DNA of 64,000 nucleotides from Amia ocellicauda (lineage: Eukaryota > Chordata > Actinopteri > Amiiformes > Amiidae): assembly GCF_036373705.1 (NCBI RefSeq), contig NC_089853.1, forward strand, positions 29,843,568 through 29,907,567, written 5' to 3'. The position numbers and the translations under genes were made by a program. Below, one piece after another: positions 12,243 through 26,400 of this stretch (position 1 is its first letter; each line of letters begins with the position of its first letter). The notes under the pieces are model-generated. The model was not told the DNA's origin. It did no database searches and was given only the letters and a program-made list of their open reading frames with translations.

Positions 12243-13437
12243 GAGCTACATGAGCGCTGGCAGCCCCTCACAGAGCTCTTTATTACAGTTGCCCATTGCT
12301 CCTAGTGCCTTAGCATGTATACCTTCTATAATGAGAAGTCATTATGCGAAACATTAATTAAGTAATACAGTCGATATTATACAGAAACAAGTGGATGGAC
12401 ACAGTTATCACGGTCTGTACGGAGCTGCTAGTACTATTACCAGGTCAGCACAAAACTGCACTCATTTATAAATACATCAATAAATACAGAATATCACATT
12501 TGATTAACAAAAGTCTCCAGTTTTGTGTAGTACATCTGTTCTGCACAATGAAATCAGATGAAAATGTTGAGTGAGTGCGAATACACATAAGTGATGTAAA
12601 TGTCAATAGGTTATCGTCAAATATCCCCCCCCCCCCAACACACACAAAAACACCACACAGGAAAAACAAGCTTTTAAGGTTAACTTAGTAACTTTTATTT
12701 GTTTCCAGAAACAATCACTTGTCAACAAACCCTTGAATACAGAGTAGATACTGAACTGTATTTCTATGTAGTCTTATTTGATCAAAGGAAAGATACAGAT
12801 AACATATTAACAATAATAAAAAAAATAGGAACAAAAATAAGAGAATTGCACCAGAAATATATAAATATCACCCACAAAACAAATGTACTAATGAGAACTG
12901 GTTATCCTAGGCGTTTTGGTTAGTAATATAATCACCTCTATCATTCCTCACAACATTGTGACACCCTAGCATTTGCAACACATGAATATGAATATACACA
13001 AATGAAGATATAAAGGAGTCCAAAGCAACCACCGTTAAGTACAGCTCATGTCTGAAAACGCATTAAAATGATGAACTGCATTATTATATTTTTTTATGCT
13101 TGATTTCAGACATAGTTATTTAAGGGTTCTGAAAAGCAACATTACTCCTGGAATACTTTGCATGCATAAAATAAATCAAAGTACAGAAATGTATTAGTTT
13201 AAGCCCTCTGAAAAATGAGGATGTAAAGTTAACTCAAATACATACCGTTGTACAATGAAATCTATTCAATTATTAAATTGTCAAAACATTAATGAAACAG
13301 ATTAAACAGAAAAGTTTGTCTGCCAAATTATAATAAATATATTCAACAAGCTAAACTGATTTTAATAGGAGCATTATAGTGTATGTCATGTATTCATATC
13401 TGAAAACATAAACACTAAAGTAATAACCAAATGCAAA
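12243..13437. other. Intergenic DNA between tRNA-His and the paracaspase 3' end
   Basis: AT-rich with a C12 run at 12625-12636. I see no supported gene. The short open frame at 12699-12923 resembles nothing I know and is probably chance. Confidence 0.5.
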
Positions 13438-13443
13438 TTTATT
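13438..13443 (-). promoter_or_regulatory. Candidate polyadenylation signal of the paracaspase gene
   Basis: AATAAA on the minus strand, about 610 nt after the stop codon at 14055. A second AATAAA at 12694-12699 is an alternative. Transcript ends would decide. Confidence 0.35.
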
Positions 13444-14054
13444 TACATTAACAATTGTATTTTTCCTTCAGGACAAACTTGAATGGAATCCAAAGCGGAG
13501 TACATCCATACCATAAAAAATGTCACATATTGACTACTCATATGAAAGTATATTTCAGTATACTTTCTAAACTATACAAGTTTGTATATATTGATTCGTA
13601 ACACTTTCCGAGCACTGTTAATCTGTTGGATGTATACTATTGAGGGGAAAACTTGAAAAATGTGTATTGCATTTAGCACTCATAAAACCTATTGAGTTTG
13701 TGAAGCAACTAATTATAAATACCATCAAAGCAGACCATTTAACCAGTGACGAAAATCTGAAACATGACAGATAGATCAGTTACAGCATTTCATTTTCGAA
13801 CATACTGTTTGAAAAGCCATGTACATATGTAGTAGTAGAAGTGATGCAGATTTCCTTGGCTACACTTCCAACAATAGTTTAACAGTTTTTAGATTTTTTT
13901 TAATCTCCCAAGACGTCGAACGCTACGATATCCACAAGAAACACTGTGAGCGATGCTTCGGTGCCATTTCCCAGTGTCATGAGCGGACCAGTCCCAAGGG
14001 TGCCCCAGGGGAATGGCGAGTGTACCCAGATATGTGCTGGGGAAAGTGTTAAAA

Positions 14055-14447
14055 TCACAAGGTGCATTTGCTCTTCTGTCCCAGAGTCGGGTGTCCACAG
14101 TGTAAAAATTCGTTCTCGTCATTCTCCTCCGGCTCGTTGCTCTTCGCCAAGTGCCGTTTGGAGACAAGGTCCCTGGCGTTCTCCGCTTTGCGAGTGGAGG
14201 GGCGGCAGGGCTGGCCCAGGGGCTGCCGGGAGGGTGCTCTGCAGGGCTGCTTGTGCTCCACGCTCAGGAAAGTGGCGGCGGCGGCTGCCCTGCCCTCTCG
14301 CCCCGCAGGGCCCTCTGCCTGCCTCTGCCGGTGCAGTTCACATCTGGCCACCAAAGGCTTTCCAATGACCTCCTGCACACTTTCCACGATGCGTCGCATT
14401 TTTTCAGGGTGCGTATAATGCAAATCCACCTTGATCACCAGAGGCGT
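14055..14447 (-). CDS. malt1-like: Paracaspase last coding exon (residues 542-671)
   Basis: Acceptor ttttcgtag at 14448. It begins TPLVIKVDLHYTHPEK and includes EVIGKPLVARCELHR, matching the end of the human MALT1 Ig3 region (VNVGKPLIAKLDMHR). The tail beyond is Ala/Arg/Pro-rich and unlike human MALT1, ending at TGA 14055-14057. Residues 647-652, PEENDE, fit the TRAF6-binding consensus PxExx(acidic/aromatic). Open frames on the plus strand here are shadows. Confidence 0.85.
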   Translation of the reverse strand, partial: TPLVIKVDLHYTHPEKMRRIVESVQEVIGKPLVARCELHRQRQAEGPAGREGRAAAAATFLSVEHKQPCRAPSRQPLGQPCRPSTRKAENARDLVSKRHLAKSNEPEENDENEFLHCGHPTLGQKSKCTL

Positions 14448-17400
14448 CTACGAAAACACAGACATGCACACATACAAAGATGATTAGTAAACCACTATTA
14501 TTTATATTCTTTATAGTGTTACCTAAACCATCTCAGGCCAATGCAGCATAATAATAACTATTTTCAAATGCTAACCCTTCACAAGTCTAAAAAGGCTTTA
14601 AATTTACATCTCAACATAATACAACACATTGGGGTGTGACGTCAAATAGATTAATGGGAGATTATGATCATCTCTTGTAATACATCAATATCTGATTCAC
14701 TGTAATTTCACCACTAAGAAAGTAAATGTACTTCTCTAAAGCAACGTACTATAGTTAACTGGCTCACTAATGGTGAAATACCTTTAGTTTCTGGAGGCCG
14801 CATAGTCTTAAACTGCAGTCTGGTTTATCAGGACCGCTCATAAGCAAGGAATCCACTGCATCCGACCTGCTTGCACTGTTTGAGAAGACATCGTCCATTG
14901 CCTGCACAGGGAGGACGGGTGAAAATGCAGTTTAGTACCAATGGCAATGGTGATTACATGGCTTTAGCGAAGAACGAGGACTTAAAATAAACATTAGGGT
15001 TGTTGCAGTTCGTCTCAATCACCTAGAATAGTGCAAGTCAGGTAACGTTCAAACTATGTACAAAAACAATGTTATTGTGACTTGGAGGACCATGGTTGAT
15101 CATACATTTTTTTGAAAAAGAAAATGAGATATAAGACTGTGTACTCTATTTATTGAAACTAATATTTACACTCACCTAAAGGATTATTAGGAACACCATA
15201 CTAATACTGTGTTTGACCCCCTTTCGCCTTCAGAACTGCCTTAATTCTACGTGGCATTGATTCAACAAGGTGCTGAAAGCATTCTTTAGAAATGTTGGCC
15301 CATATTGATAGGATAGCATCTTGCAGTTGATGGAGATTTGTGGGATGCACATCCAGGGCACGAAGCTCCCGTTCCACCACATCCCAAAGATGCTCTATTG
15401 GGTTGAGATCTGGTGACTGTGGGGGCCAGTTTAGTACAGTGAACTCATTGTCATGTTCAAGAAACCAATTTGAAATGATTCAACCTTTGTGACATGGTGC
15501 ATTATCCTGCTGGAAGTAGCCATCAGAGGATGGGTACATGGTGGTCATAAAGGGATGGACATGGTCAGAAACAATGCTCAGGTAGGCCGTGGCATTTAAA
15601 CGATGCCCAATTGGCACTAAGGGGCCTAAAGTGTGCCAAGAAAACATCCCCCACACCATTACACCACCACCACCAGCCTGCACAGTGGTAACAAGGCATG
15701 ATGGATCCATGTTCTCATTCTGTTTACGCCAAATTCTGACTCAACAGAAATCGAGACTCATCAGACCAGGCAACATTTTTCCAGTCTCCAACTGTCCAAT
15801 TTTGGTGAGCTTGTGCAAATTGTAGCCTCTTTTTCCTATTTGTAGTGGAGATGAGTGGTACCCGGTGGGGTCTTCTGCTGTTGTAGCCCATCCGCCTCAA
15901 GGTTGTACGTGTTGTGGCTTCACAAATGATTTGCTGCATACCTCGGTTGTAACGAGTGGTTATTTCAGTCAAAGTTGCTCTTCTATCAGCTTGAATCAGT
16001 CGGCCCATTCTCCTCTGACCTCTAGCATCAACAAGGCATTTTCGCCCACAGGACTGCCGCATACTGGATGTTTTTCCCTTTTCACACCATTCTTTGTAAA
16101 CCCTAGAAATGGTTGTGCGTGAAAATCCCAGTAACTGAGCAGATGAAATACTCAGACTGGCCCGTCTGGTACCAACAACCATGCCACGCTCAAAATTGCT
16201 TAAATCACCTTTCTTTCCCATTCAGACATTCAGTTTGGAGTTCAGGAGATTGTCTTGACCAGGACCACACCCCTAAATGCATTGAAGCAACTGCCATGTG
16301 ATTGGTTGGTTAGATAATTGCATTAATGAGAAATTGAACAGGTGTTCCTAATAATCCTTTAGGTGAGTGTAATTTGAACTGTTTTCTACATGTGCATCAT
16401 AATTTATAACCTCTAGAGGTCGCCATGTTACAAGCTAAAAATAGGAATGTACAGGCAGGACTGAAACTGACAATGTTTTCATCAGTGGGCACCTGCAAAT
16501 ATTACTTGCCAGAATGAATACTTGCTGAAGTGGTGGTTTCAAAATCCCTTGGCCTTGTGCCATGTCTTTTTCATGCCTGTTTTAACTGTTGCGTACTTGT
16601 AGCTGTAATCCAATTTTATTGATTTAAGTTGATATTTTTTCACAGAAATAAATTAGTGTAAAATTATATTTTCTGAATCTAGAATGAAGAGACAACACTG
16701 CATATCTAAAAAAAAAAAAAAATTGTTCAAGCTTCTGTAAATGTATTAAATTCACCCAACCTCAAAGCAGGAGCTTTCCTCACATTCTACAACTTAGAGT
16801 TTAGGTTATATTACGAGAACTTAAGATATTTTTTAGGAACAATTTTGAGCAGAATCCAATCTATGTGACCAACTTAAAGTAAAGCAATTGTAAACAGTGG
16901 TCAGAAATGATGAGCGTGTGTTACAGAGGAGCAGAAGCACAAAGCCAAACAACAGGGGGCTTACCCATACGAGACGGGACAAATTTCACTGTCATTTCTG
17001 AAATGGAACGACGTTTCAAGCGGAACTAACATGAACAAAAATGTAGCTAACCACTTTGGCCCATGGGAGGCTTAAATGAGTGGTTAAGGGAGGCTTAAGA
17101 TACCGTTCAGTAAAAAGCTGCAGAGGAAGTGTGTGTGTGTGTTTTGGGCGGGGGGGGAATACAGTCATCTGGATGTTCCTTTAACCATTGCACCTCTGGA
17201 ACTGGTGGGCGAATACAGACGCTGTGGTTTAATGGATTGTCTCTCATAGCATGTGGCTCTCTTAGCCTTGAAAGTTGATTAAGTTGTAGGTGTTCAGAAG
17301 CTGTGTCATGCTGACTCCTTTGTGCTTTTTAGATATTTTTTCCTCTCCTTTTAGCAACTCACAGAGTCCACAGCAACTCTCCACATGGGCTTTGTATGAG

Positions 17401-20400
17401 CAACAACACATCCCTTCAACGGACCCTCTTATTCACAATGAAAACGAAATTCAGACTGGAAGACTGGAGGGCAAATGCTTTTATTAGATCCCCCCCCTGC
17501 CCTCACCCAGGTCTTCCATAAAAATCTATCGATAGCCCCCTTCAGGACGTCCCCAGCAAAGTGCACTCACCGGAATGCTACGCAGATTGACACTGCAGTC
17601 CATGGCTGTGGGGGGGGTTCTCTTCACCGTGGCGTACATGATCATGACATTGGAGAACAAGGCAAAAAAGCTCAGCTCAACCTCAACCCCGCAGGCGAAG
17701 CTCAACAAGCGTCTCTCCGGCAGCTCTGTAAAAACCATTCAGACACAAGGTCACGTCAAATAGCTGATATACAATGCACAAGCAATCATCGACAGGGTGG
17801 TTTTCCCCCTCTGTGAGGGAATTTTCTTTCCCTGGACAAAAGCACCAAGTTTGAAAGATGTTGCCATTTACATTGAACACAAAATGCTCATTGCGGACTG
17901 AGCCATTACAACTGAATACAAAACTGTCATTCGCGAGTTTGCATTATTGCAAGTGAAAAGCTACATTTTATTTGTGCACTTTCATTTTAATTGTTGTCAT
18001 GTTCTCTACAGAAACTCAGGGAGGTTTGAGAACACAGTGGCTGGTGCAGTGTTTCTCGTCTTCATTAAAACCCAAGTCTGCAATCTATATGAATTACCTC
18101 TCTCCCCCATGTATTTACAGAGCTGTCAGGTGGCTACCAAGTTCTATTTCTAACAGTGGAAAAAAGTAAAACAGAAAATACAAAAAGAGGAAGCTAGCTT
18201 TGAGATAGAAAAAACGAAAGCGAATGAAGATCCTAATTTCATGTCTGAATAGAAGCCAAATGCAAAGAGAGGGACACATACCATTACATTAAAATATTGA
18301 AGTCAATTGCAAATTCTATATGGAAAACTTGTTATTTGTAGTACCATTTCAAATATTTGCAAGAAGACTAATGGGCCTATAGTTCTTCAGATCTTTGTCT
18401 CCTTTCTTGTGAAGGAGGATGACAGTTGTGTTGTTCCATTTATCTGGGATTTGTTTAACTCTTAAGAGTTTGTGAAAAGGATTGCAAGAATTTTCTCTAG
18501 TTCTTCTCCAGCTTCGTTTAGGATCTATACTATGATTCCACCATCTTCAAAATGTTCCACTATCTTCTTTATGGCATAGCCTACCTCTTCTGCAACCACC
18601 TCCTTCACTTGTGTTTATTTACTCCTATCACCAATACCATATAGTTTAATGTTGAATTCTTCCACTCTCTGGATAATCGGATCTCTGGTTTTGATTATTG
18701 TACCATCACTATTTGTCAGGGCAATACAATTATATATATTACAACAATATACTATACATCTACGCACATATCTATCCACACATGATCACTGACAAAACTA
18801 TCTCAACTATCTAACTAACTCAAATACAATGCTATGAATACATATTACGTTGTGCCTAGGTTGTAAATCAAAATAAAATCTACACCCTCCTTTCTGTATG
18901 CAAACTATACTGTAAGTCATTTAGATTGTAATAAAAATCCACTAAAAAGACACTGACGCAAAAAGGGCAATTCCAAAGCTGACGACCCTGGCGTTCCAGA
19001 GAAAGTGTCTGGGCCGATAAATACACATAACACCTGAAGGGACTCTTTGTTTCAGATGCTGCAGAAGAATGGAGAGGGAGAGAGGGGATATAGGGAGAAA
19101 AGAGGGACTGAATGGTAGGAGGGAACAGCTTGGTGAAGAGAGCAATGAGTAAAGCACCAGGCTTTGAAACTGACTGACGTAATGACATGGCCTCACCGTT
19201 GGCCTGTCTCCAATACAGGTTTCTGAGCTGCAGCTCCACTGTGTGTCCTGTATTGCAGAAGTCGTCGGTCAGCGCCCGGGGGTCCTTTAGTGTGTGCTTG
19301 ATCTCCATCACCTGCCTCCCAGTGATGAGTGGGTCTCTCCCTAGATCTGCAAATGTGAAGAAATGTCAGGCAAGTTCAAATGTAGTGCACAAGCAGAGTC
19401 ATTTGGAGAGTGGAATCTGGTTCATTTCTGTGCCTCCTCCCATGCAATCTCAAAACTGTATGTGGTTATATATTAAGAAAAACCACAATGTGCATGGTAG
19501 TCTTATCAGTGAAACAGTCACAGTCAAACTACATAAACAATACAGACTTTATTATATTGCCGTTTAGTTAAATTACTAATAAAAAGATTATCTATATTAA
19601 AAGGTAACCAATGTCTTCCTGCTTAAGCCTTACAGTTGCACTGGATTTTCTGTGTCAAGGATGTTGTTTACGACTTCCATCATACATAAATGTTTATGAG
19701 TTTCATGTCTTTCTCTTTTATCATCAAACCAAATGTGAGCAGAAAAACAAATGCAACATGCAGAAAATGCTTTTATGATAGCCTTTCACATTTCTGGGAT
19801 AATAGGCATGAAAGAAAGACAAACCCTGAGGACTATTTCCGGACTGGTTTCCATAACAATAAATCTATCAAACACAAAATGGGAAGTGACCCTCCAGTTA
19901 AAGAAACATGAAGGAGGAGTTTCAGGGCCAGATTAAATCAAAACTTTGACCCACCCGCTAATAGCAAACTAAAAACCTGTACATCATAGCGGTTACATTT
20001 CTGATTAGGAGAAAGTGGCATCTGACTAAAAATGCAGCTGTAACTGAGTACATTTCTGTAGTTTTCTATTAGCGGGTGGGTCAAAGTTTTGATTTAATCC
20101 CAGCCTCAGACTCTGCAGCATATAGGACATTAAACTGAACCATATCAGTGTTTTACAAATGAAATGGGAACACAATCAGTTCAAGGGGTGTTTTCCATAT
20201 TATTTTCAATTAATAAAATAGGACACAATTTCAAATACTAGTTTTTCGATTGCATGCTTCAAAGCTCAACACCAATGAATGAGACCAACAGGGGTTTTAA
20301 TGTTTATATAATCCTTAATTTGCTCCCCTCCTATTTCAGTAGTTAAATATCAATACAGATACAGTACAGTTACAATTCGGGGGAAAGAGGACACGGAAAA

Positions 20401-23400
20401 GCAGCCAAAGTTATAAATAAGCACTGGTGGATTCACCATAGGAAATATGTGTCACAAATATCTCAATTACGATCACCACATTACTGTCTGCATGTCAGTG
20501 GCTGCTTGCCTTACACTAGAGTGTACTCTGAGCTGCACCTGAAGTACTATATATAGGTAGTTAGCAGGTCCATTTGCTAGCATTGTACCAGAAACCTGTG
20601 ATTTTTACTGGGCCTATGTGCTACCCTCTGCCAGGCAGGGCGCTTTGCCTTTTTGAAAGTTCCAGGCTGAAGTTGTGGCGGAGCAGCTGCTGCAAGTCCC
20701 GAGGTCAGGCGCTCTCACATTTCTGCAGCTTGGAAGCCAACACTGGTGTGAATTTCCAGGGAATGAGCTCACCATTTACGCAGCTCGGTACATACAAAGC
20801 CCAGTCGTGTTACCAAGAGACCCGGCAAACAACAAAACAACTCCTGCCCCCAAAAGCCAAGCCAAGAGGTCGAGTCAGCCTTGCGGTTCCACCTTGGGGA
20901 GGCAACAGGGGTGACCGCAGGAATGTCTTGCCAGTCAGGTCATTTGTTTTGATTGTTCGTAAAGCTGTTGCGCATTTTAACATATTTAAAGGCGCCACCC
21001 AAATCAGAAAACAGAGTTATTATCCATAAATTGTATAACCCTGTATCACATAAATCTTATTTTCTTTATATTGTACTGTGTTTATTCTTTATATTGTCTC
21101 TATATTGTACACAGTGATGCCTCTCCAAGTCAAAACAGCGCTGCGCTCATGGGGAATGCGAGTGTTGTTGTTGTAGAGGGTCTGGTGGGGCCTTGCGAAC
21201 TTACCCTCCAGCACCTGATCAAGAACGTGAGTAACTTTCTCCGGCAGCAAGATGTGTTTGTTGAGGTACTTGGTGAAGATGCCGGAGCTCCTCTCTCCAT
21301 CCTGCACCTCATACGCCTCAGCATCTTCACTCCTGGATCAACAAGACACACGGACACGCCACCACACGCTTGGGATGAGCAAAATGTATCAATATTAAAT
21401 AATTTCCCACCATGAATGCTTTGGAAATGAAACAAATAAATATGTTGTTAATGAGGTAAAAGTAAAATCTGTGTAAACAGTTATATTTCTGATTCTGATA
21501 CATTTCAGAAACTGTAAAGAGATATAGATAGACAGAGGTACAGATGGATACTGAAACAGTTCTGTTGTTCTTTCCTTACTTACGTGGCATATCCATATAC
21601 TGTATTGCCCAACGGTGCCAGTGACCTGATCTCAGATGGAACACACCCCTGGTTATACCTTTTGAAAAGAAAATAGGATGTTAACGAGTAATTTTACACA
21701 CACATTATCTAGCCGTAGAATCATGTCTGTTTTGCTTCAGATATACTTCTTGTTATTATATGAAATAACTGGACACAAATGACTAATTTGCACAACCATC
21801 ACCAACATTTTACAGATAGCTTTTTGGTGTGAAACGTGCATTAACAGTGTAATGACTGAGTGTTAGTACTGATATTAAATGGGCACATAAAGAGCAAGAT
21901 GATGTAAAAAAGCAAACAACATTCTATACAATGCTGCAATAGTTTAAGACCATAAAACATTGAAGGCATGTAGGAACTGACCTTAAGCAACTTAACTCAA
22001 GCAGTTATATTATCCCCACTTGTTTGTTTATTTAAACAAGCATGATATGGGTGTCACATAGAAATCAAGCAAGGATAATTAATTTTGCTCCTCAGTAGTA
22101 CTGTCACATACCATTTTCTGCAAGTGTCCAACAAGACCACATTCAGTGCAGTGTGCTTCTCCTGCATGCTCTGCATTACTCTTTGCACACCAAGACAGTT
22201 CTCCCGTCTATAGGGCTGGGGTGCATCAATGGGAACCAAATAGTTTCGTCCTGAACATTCATAACCATGACCTGCATAGTAGAACAAAGCTGCAGGAGCA
22301 TCGGAGTGTCAGAGAGAAAACAAAAACAAAAACAAAATTAATGTCTACATACACACACATACAAAGACATATACATAAATTTTTCCAATGCAGCATTGAG
22401 AATATAAAATACTCCTTAAAATGAAACTGTATCAAGTAATGTAATCATAATGTATCTTTGTTGGAAAGACAACCTTAGAAGACTAATCTTAAATATGTGC
22501 ATTTGCAACACAATTTGTTATATTTGACTATTTATGGATTATCTACACATACAAGGATATCATGTCAAGAAGAATTATAGAAGGTCTGACAGTTCACCCT
22601 GATGACTGATATAAAACAAGAGTTTGTGGTAGATTATTAGATAAGTAAGAATTTCACCCACTGCTTAGAAAGGAGAGGGGGAGCATGTGATCTTAAAAGC
22701 TATAAATAGAGAATGGAAAAACACTTTAATTCTTTTAAAAAGAGGAAACAAGTATGAGGAAATGGAATAAGACATTACTGATAATCCAAATCTGCAGCCA
22801 AGCTGGCAGACTGACTTGACAGGACCTTTTAATATGACTTTACTTTAGATGTGTATCGACAGACTAAATAGAACCTCATTCCCCTTTCTCTTTTCTCTGT
22901 ATTAGCCACAGGGTGATGCAAATATAACCTCCAGACCGGCGCGAGGCTGAATAAATCAGGTTGCCAAAGCTTGAGACATAATGTAAATAAACTGTCAGTA
23001 CAGTTTGTCCCCTTTAAACATTAACACTTAGATTATTTATGGACAATAATTTATGGAAACCCATTCAATCTTGGTAGTATATTGAATTCCTGAAGAAAAT
23101 TAACTTGAAAAAAACAAGAGACTCCACAGTCAAATTGTGTTGACTGGCCAAACAGAGAGTGTATAAACAGAAAGCAACTAGAGAAAACTCTAGAAGCAAG
23201 AAGCATCTTTACTCATATGTCCTGCCAAAGCAATCAGTATGTTGAAAGCTTACAAAAAGCCTGTTGGAAAGGAAGTCGTCAAAATAATGCTGACAGGACT
23301 GGATTATACTGAGCATTCTCATGAATAAAAATAAATAATTGGGAGAATTACATATTTCAACATGACAACAGATTAGTTTCGTATGAATGACAAAACCTAA

Positions 23401-26400
23401 AATATTAAAGCATTATGGTTTTATGATTTATTTTAAATTAGAAACATCTTGCCTAATCTTATCGTTTGGTCTCGTATTGTAAGGAAAATGGGAGGTACAT
23501 TTTCTAGAAAGTGTTAGATATTAAGTGATGGTGAGGTATAGGTAAACCTGTTACAGCCTTGTTCATTACAGTGTGGAATGTTTTAACATGAACATATACA
23601 AGCCATTCTGGTACTAGCAGAAATAGAAAATGAATGACTATTGTTGGTTACTTTAGTTGGGGAAAGGCTATAATTACAGTACACAGTGTGAATGTGTGTG
23701 GCCTGACTGCTGGACACTGGGTGTTCTAGTTTGGAAAGGTGCGCCGAATGCTCACAACGGACAGGGTATTAGAATGAAAGCATATGATAATTTGAGATAC
23801 AGACTCGCCTATATAAATATGGCATGTCCCCATACAGAAAGCAACATGTAGGAGGACCTCGTTTGGACCTTGGCTGCTCCATAGTAGTTTGTAAGGCTGG
23901 TAATAAACTTGTTTTGGACTAGTGACTAGACTCCCTTGCTGTATCCTGGAATCAATACATGTAAAGTTATGTAATTCAATGATTGCATTGAAATATGAAA
24001 AAGTATAGTTTCCATACAGTATATTAAACAATAATCCACTTTCAGAAAAAAATGGACCATGCATGTAGGATAATCAAACATTACTCTGTTAATTCCTGTA
24101 ATACATAAAAAATAAAAATAAAAAAAAAGGGCTTGATCCTTAGTCACCGGATGGGCAAATCAGACCATAGTTACACTCCTAATGACAGCAGATACCGAAC
24201 TAAAAGCAAATGAAAGACAGGAAGCCCAGGTGAAAAGTTTAACAGCAGTGTAAAGGTCAAAACGTTCAATACTTGAAAGGCAGTCATTGTGGCTCTCTGG
24301 GATTGGTGCATATTACATTCCTGTATTACAGTACGGATCAGTAGTTCAGCGTCACAGTCAGTATTAATTTCTTCTCCAGACACAAAGCTAATCCCAGCAG
24401 TTTAACTAGCATCCGTTTACTGAGATTAAGAAACCATGTCTATGCAAAGTTTTCATAACAATGCAGGGATCTTCATTTACAAACAAACCTAGATGATACA
24501 AAACAGACAGGCTGCAGCAGAGTTAAGACTTCATTCATTAGGCTTCATAATAATAGCGTTTGGAAGTTATGTGATTTTACATGACTGTTAAACCTGTTAG
24601 ATCTAGGTGGTGTTTTGGATTGTATTGGAATATACAGCGTTCAGAATACAGCATTTCCATAGATTGTGTGCACACAATACGTAACACAAATTGTGATTTT
24701 ATGTACAGAGGCAGAAACTCAAGCACATTAGAAACAACAAATGCCTGGAATTGTGTGCCCAGATATCTCAATGTTGATGCTTAAGTTGTAGTACTAATTT
24801 GCAGGGGGTGCAATTTGCCACTCTACAGAAAACACTCTCTGTGTCCACCACAACAAACTGGACATGATTGAATAGGTAGCCTATTAACATGTGTTGGATG
24901 TTTTACATCTTCTGGTGGTACTGATAATTAATGGAATAAGGGTAGACATACAAATAAATACTTTTTTTTTTTTTTAGCAGCTCTCAATAGAGGCGTCATG
25001 CTATATAATTACCCCTACGCTTCAGTCATTGCTATACATAGCAAGGCATGCAGCTTCCCCACATTAAAGAACTGAGCTTCTGTATTCTACAACTTATCTG
25101 CCATCTAAATCCAGAGACCAATAAGGCAGGCCAGAAACAAAAGAAAGCCCTTCTCAAGAGCTCCAATGGTTAAGAATAAACCAGCTCATGAAATTGGTGG
25201 TGGTGTCAGAAACTGTACATGAAAGGATTATTTACTATTTTTTATCTGTAAAGAAAATACTTAGTGGAAAAATCATGTTGGTTTTACTTCTTTGTTGTAA
25301 TAGATAGATATCCCCTGGATTTCCCTGCCTTTAATACTTAACTTATCCTTGGGAATGGAATTCAGCGAAACATAATTTTCAAACCATTTTCATGGAAGTA
25401 GTTAAAAACAAATGGACATGATTTAATTATTAAACGTATCTTCCATTAGAAAGTGTTAACAGAATTATTCTTTACCCCAGTACACTATGCTATCTACTCT
25501 ATAATTTCAACTCCAGCAGCAGTTTGAGAACATGATGTCGAACATGTTCGAAGTCACTCTGTATGCCAAGGCTATTGGGAAGTTTAAGGCATCTTGAATA
25601 CTCAAAATGTACAAACTACTCAGGAAGTCTGTGAAGCATCACCATTAATTTCCAAGAACAGGTTTACAAGTTTAACAAAAGTTTAAAAAACCTCTCTGTG
25701 ATTAATTCTCAGTCATTACATTAATAACAAGGACAAATTCTGGGTCAATTTCAGCTTAAAAACCATAGTGTTAGGCCCCACTTGTTTTAGACAAAATTAT
25801 ATGTACAAGGTGAAGCCTTCATTATTCCGAGATCGACCTCATTGGGTCACAAAACTACTGCAATACGAAGAACATTATTTTACGCGTTAAAGCCACAACC
25901 CCAGTTGAGGCCTATGGAAACAAACAGACTGGAAAAAGATGTTAGCTGCTTTATACAGATCTAAATCAAGAGATGTGAAATCCTGCAGAGCCTCTTTCTG
26001 TGGCAGCGACGTCACTGAAAATGTGAGTTTAACCAACGGGAAGTTAAAAAACAGAAATGACCCATCATATGCTGCTTCCATAAGACTGAAGAAAATGTAT
26101 CTGTTTGTCTCACATTTTGAGATCAAACCTTTGGAGTGAAAAGCACCACCAAACCTTGCCTGTTGTGCATCTGTGGATACCCATAATGAAATAAAAAAAA
26201 AATCAGGCAAAATAAAAATAATAAATTAAAAATACTGCAGTACAAAAATAAAAAAATACACTGAACTAAAAGTGCTAAATTCAATTAAATGACATCAATG
26301 GTAAAAATATTTTGTGTACACATTTTTCCAAGCAAACAGACATTTCTTGCATATGCCCAAAATATCTTTAAATATAAAGCAATATGTTTTTATATTATAT

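Noticed and set aside
13819-14483. Several plus-strand open frames of 77-140 codons
   Set aside because: They overlap the paracaspase last exon and its 3' UTR on the opposite strand; shadows of a GC-rich coding exon.
20574-21029. 151-codon plus-strand open frame
   Set aside because: Lies in a paracaspase intron on the opposite strand, with no similarity I can name and no conserved motif.
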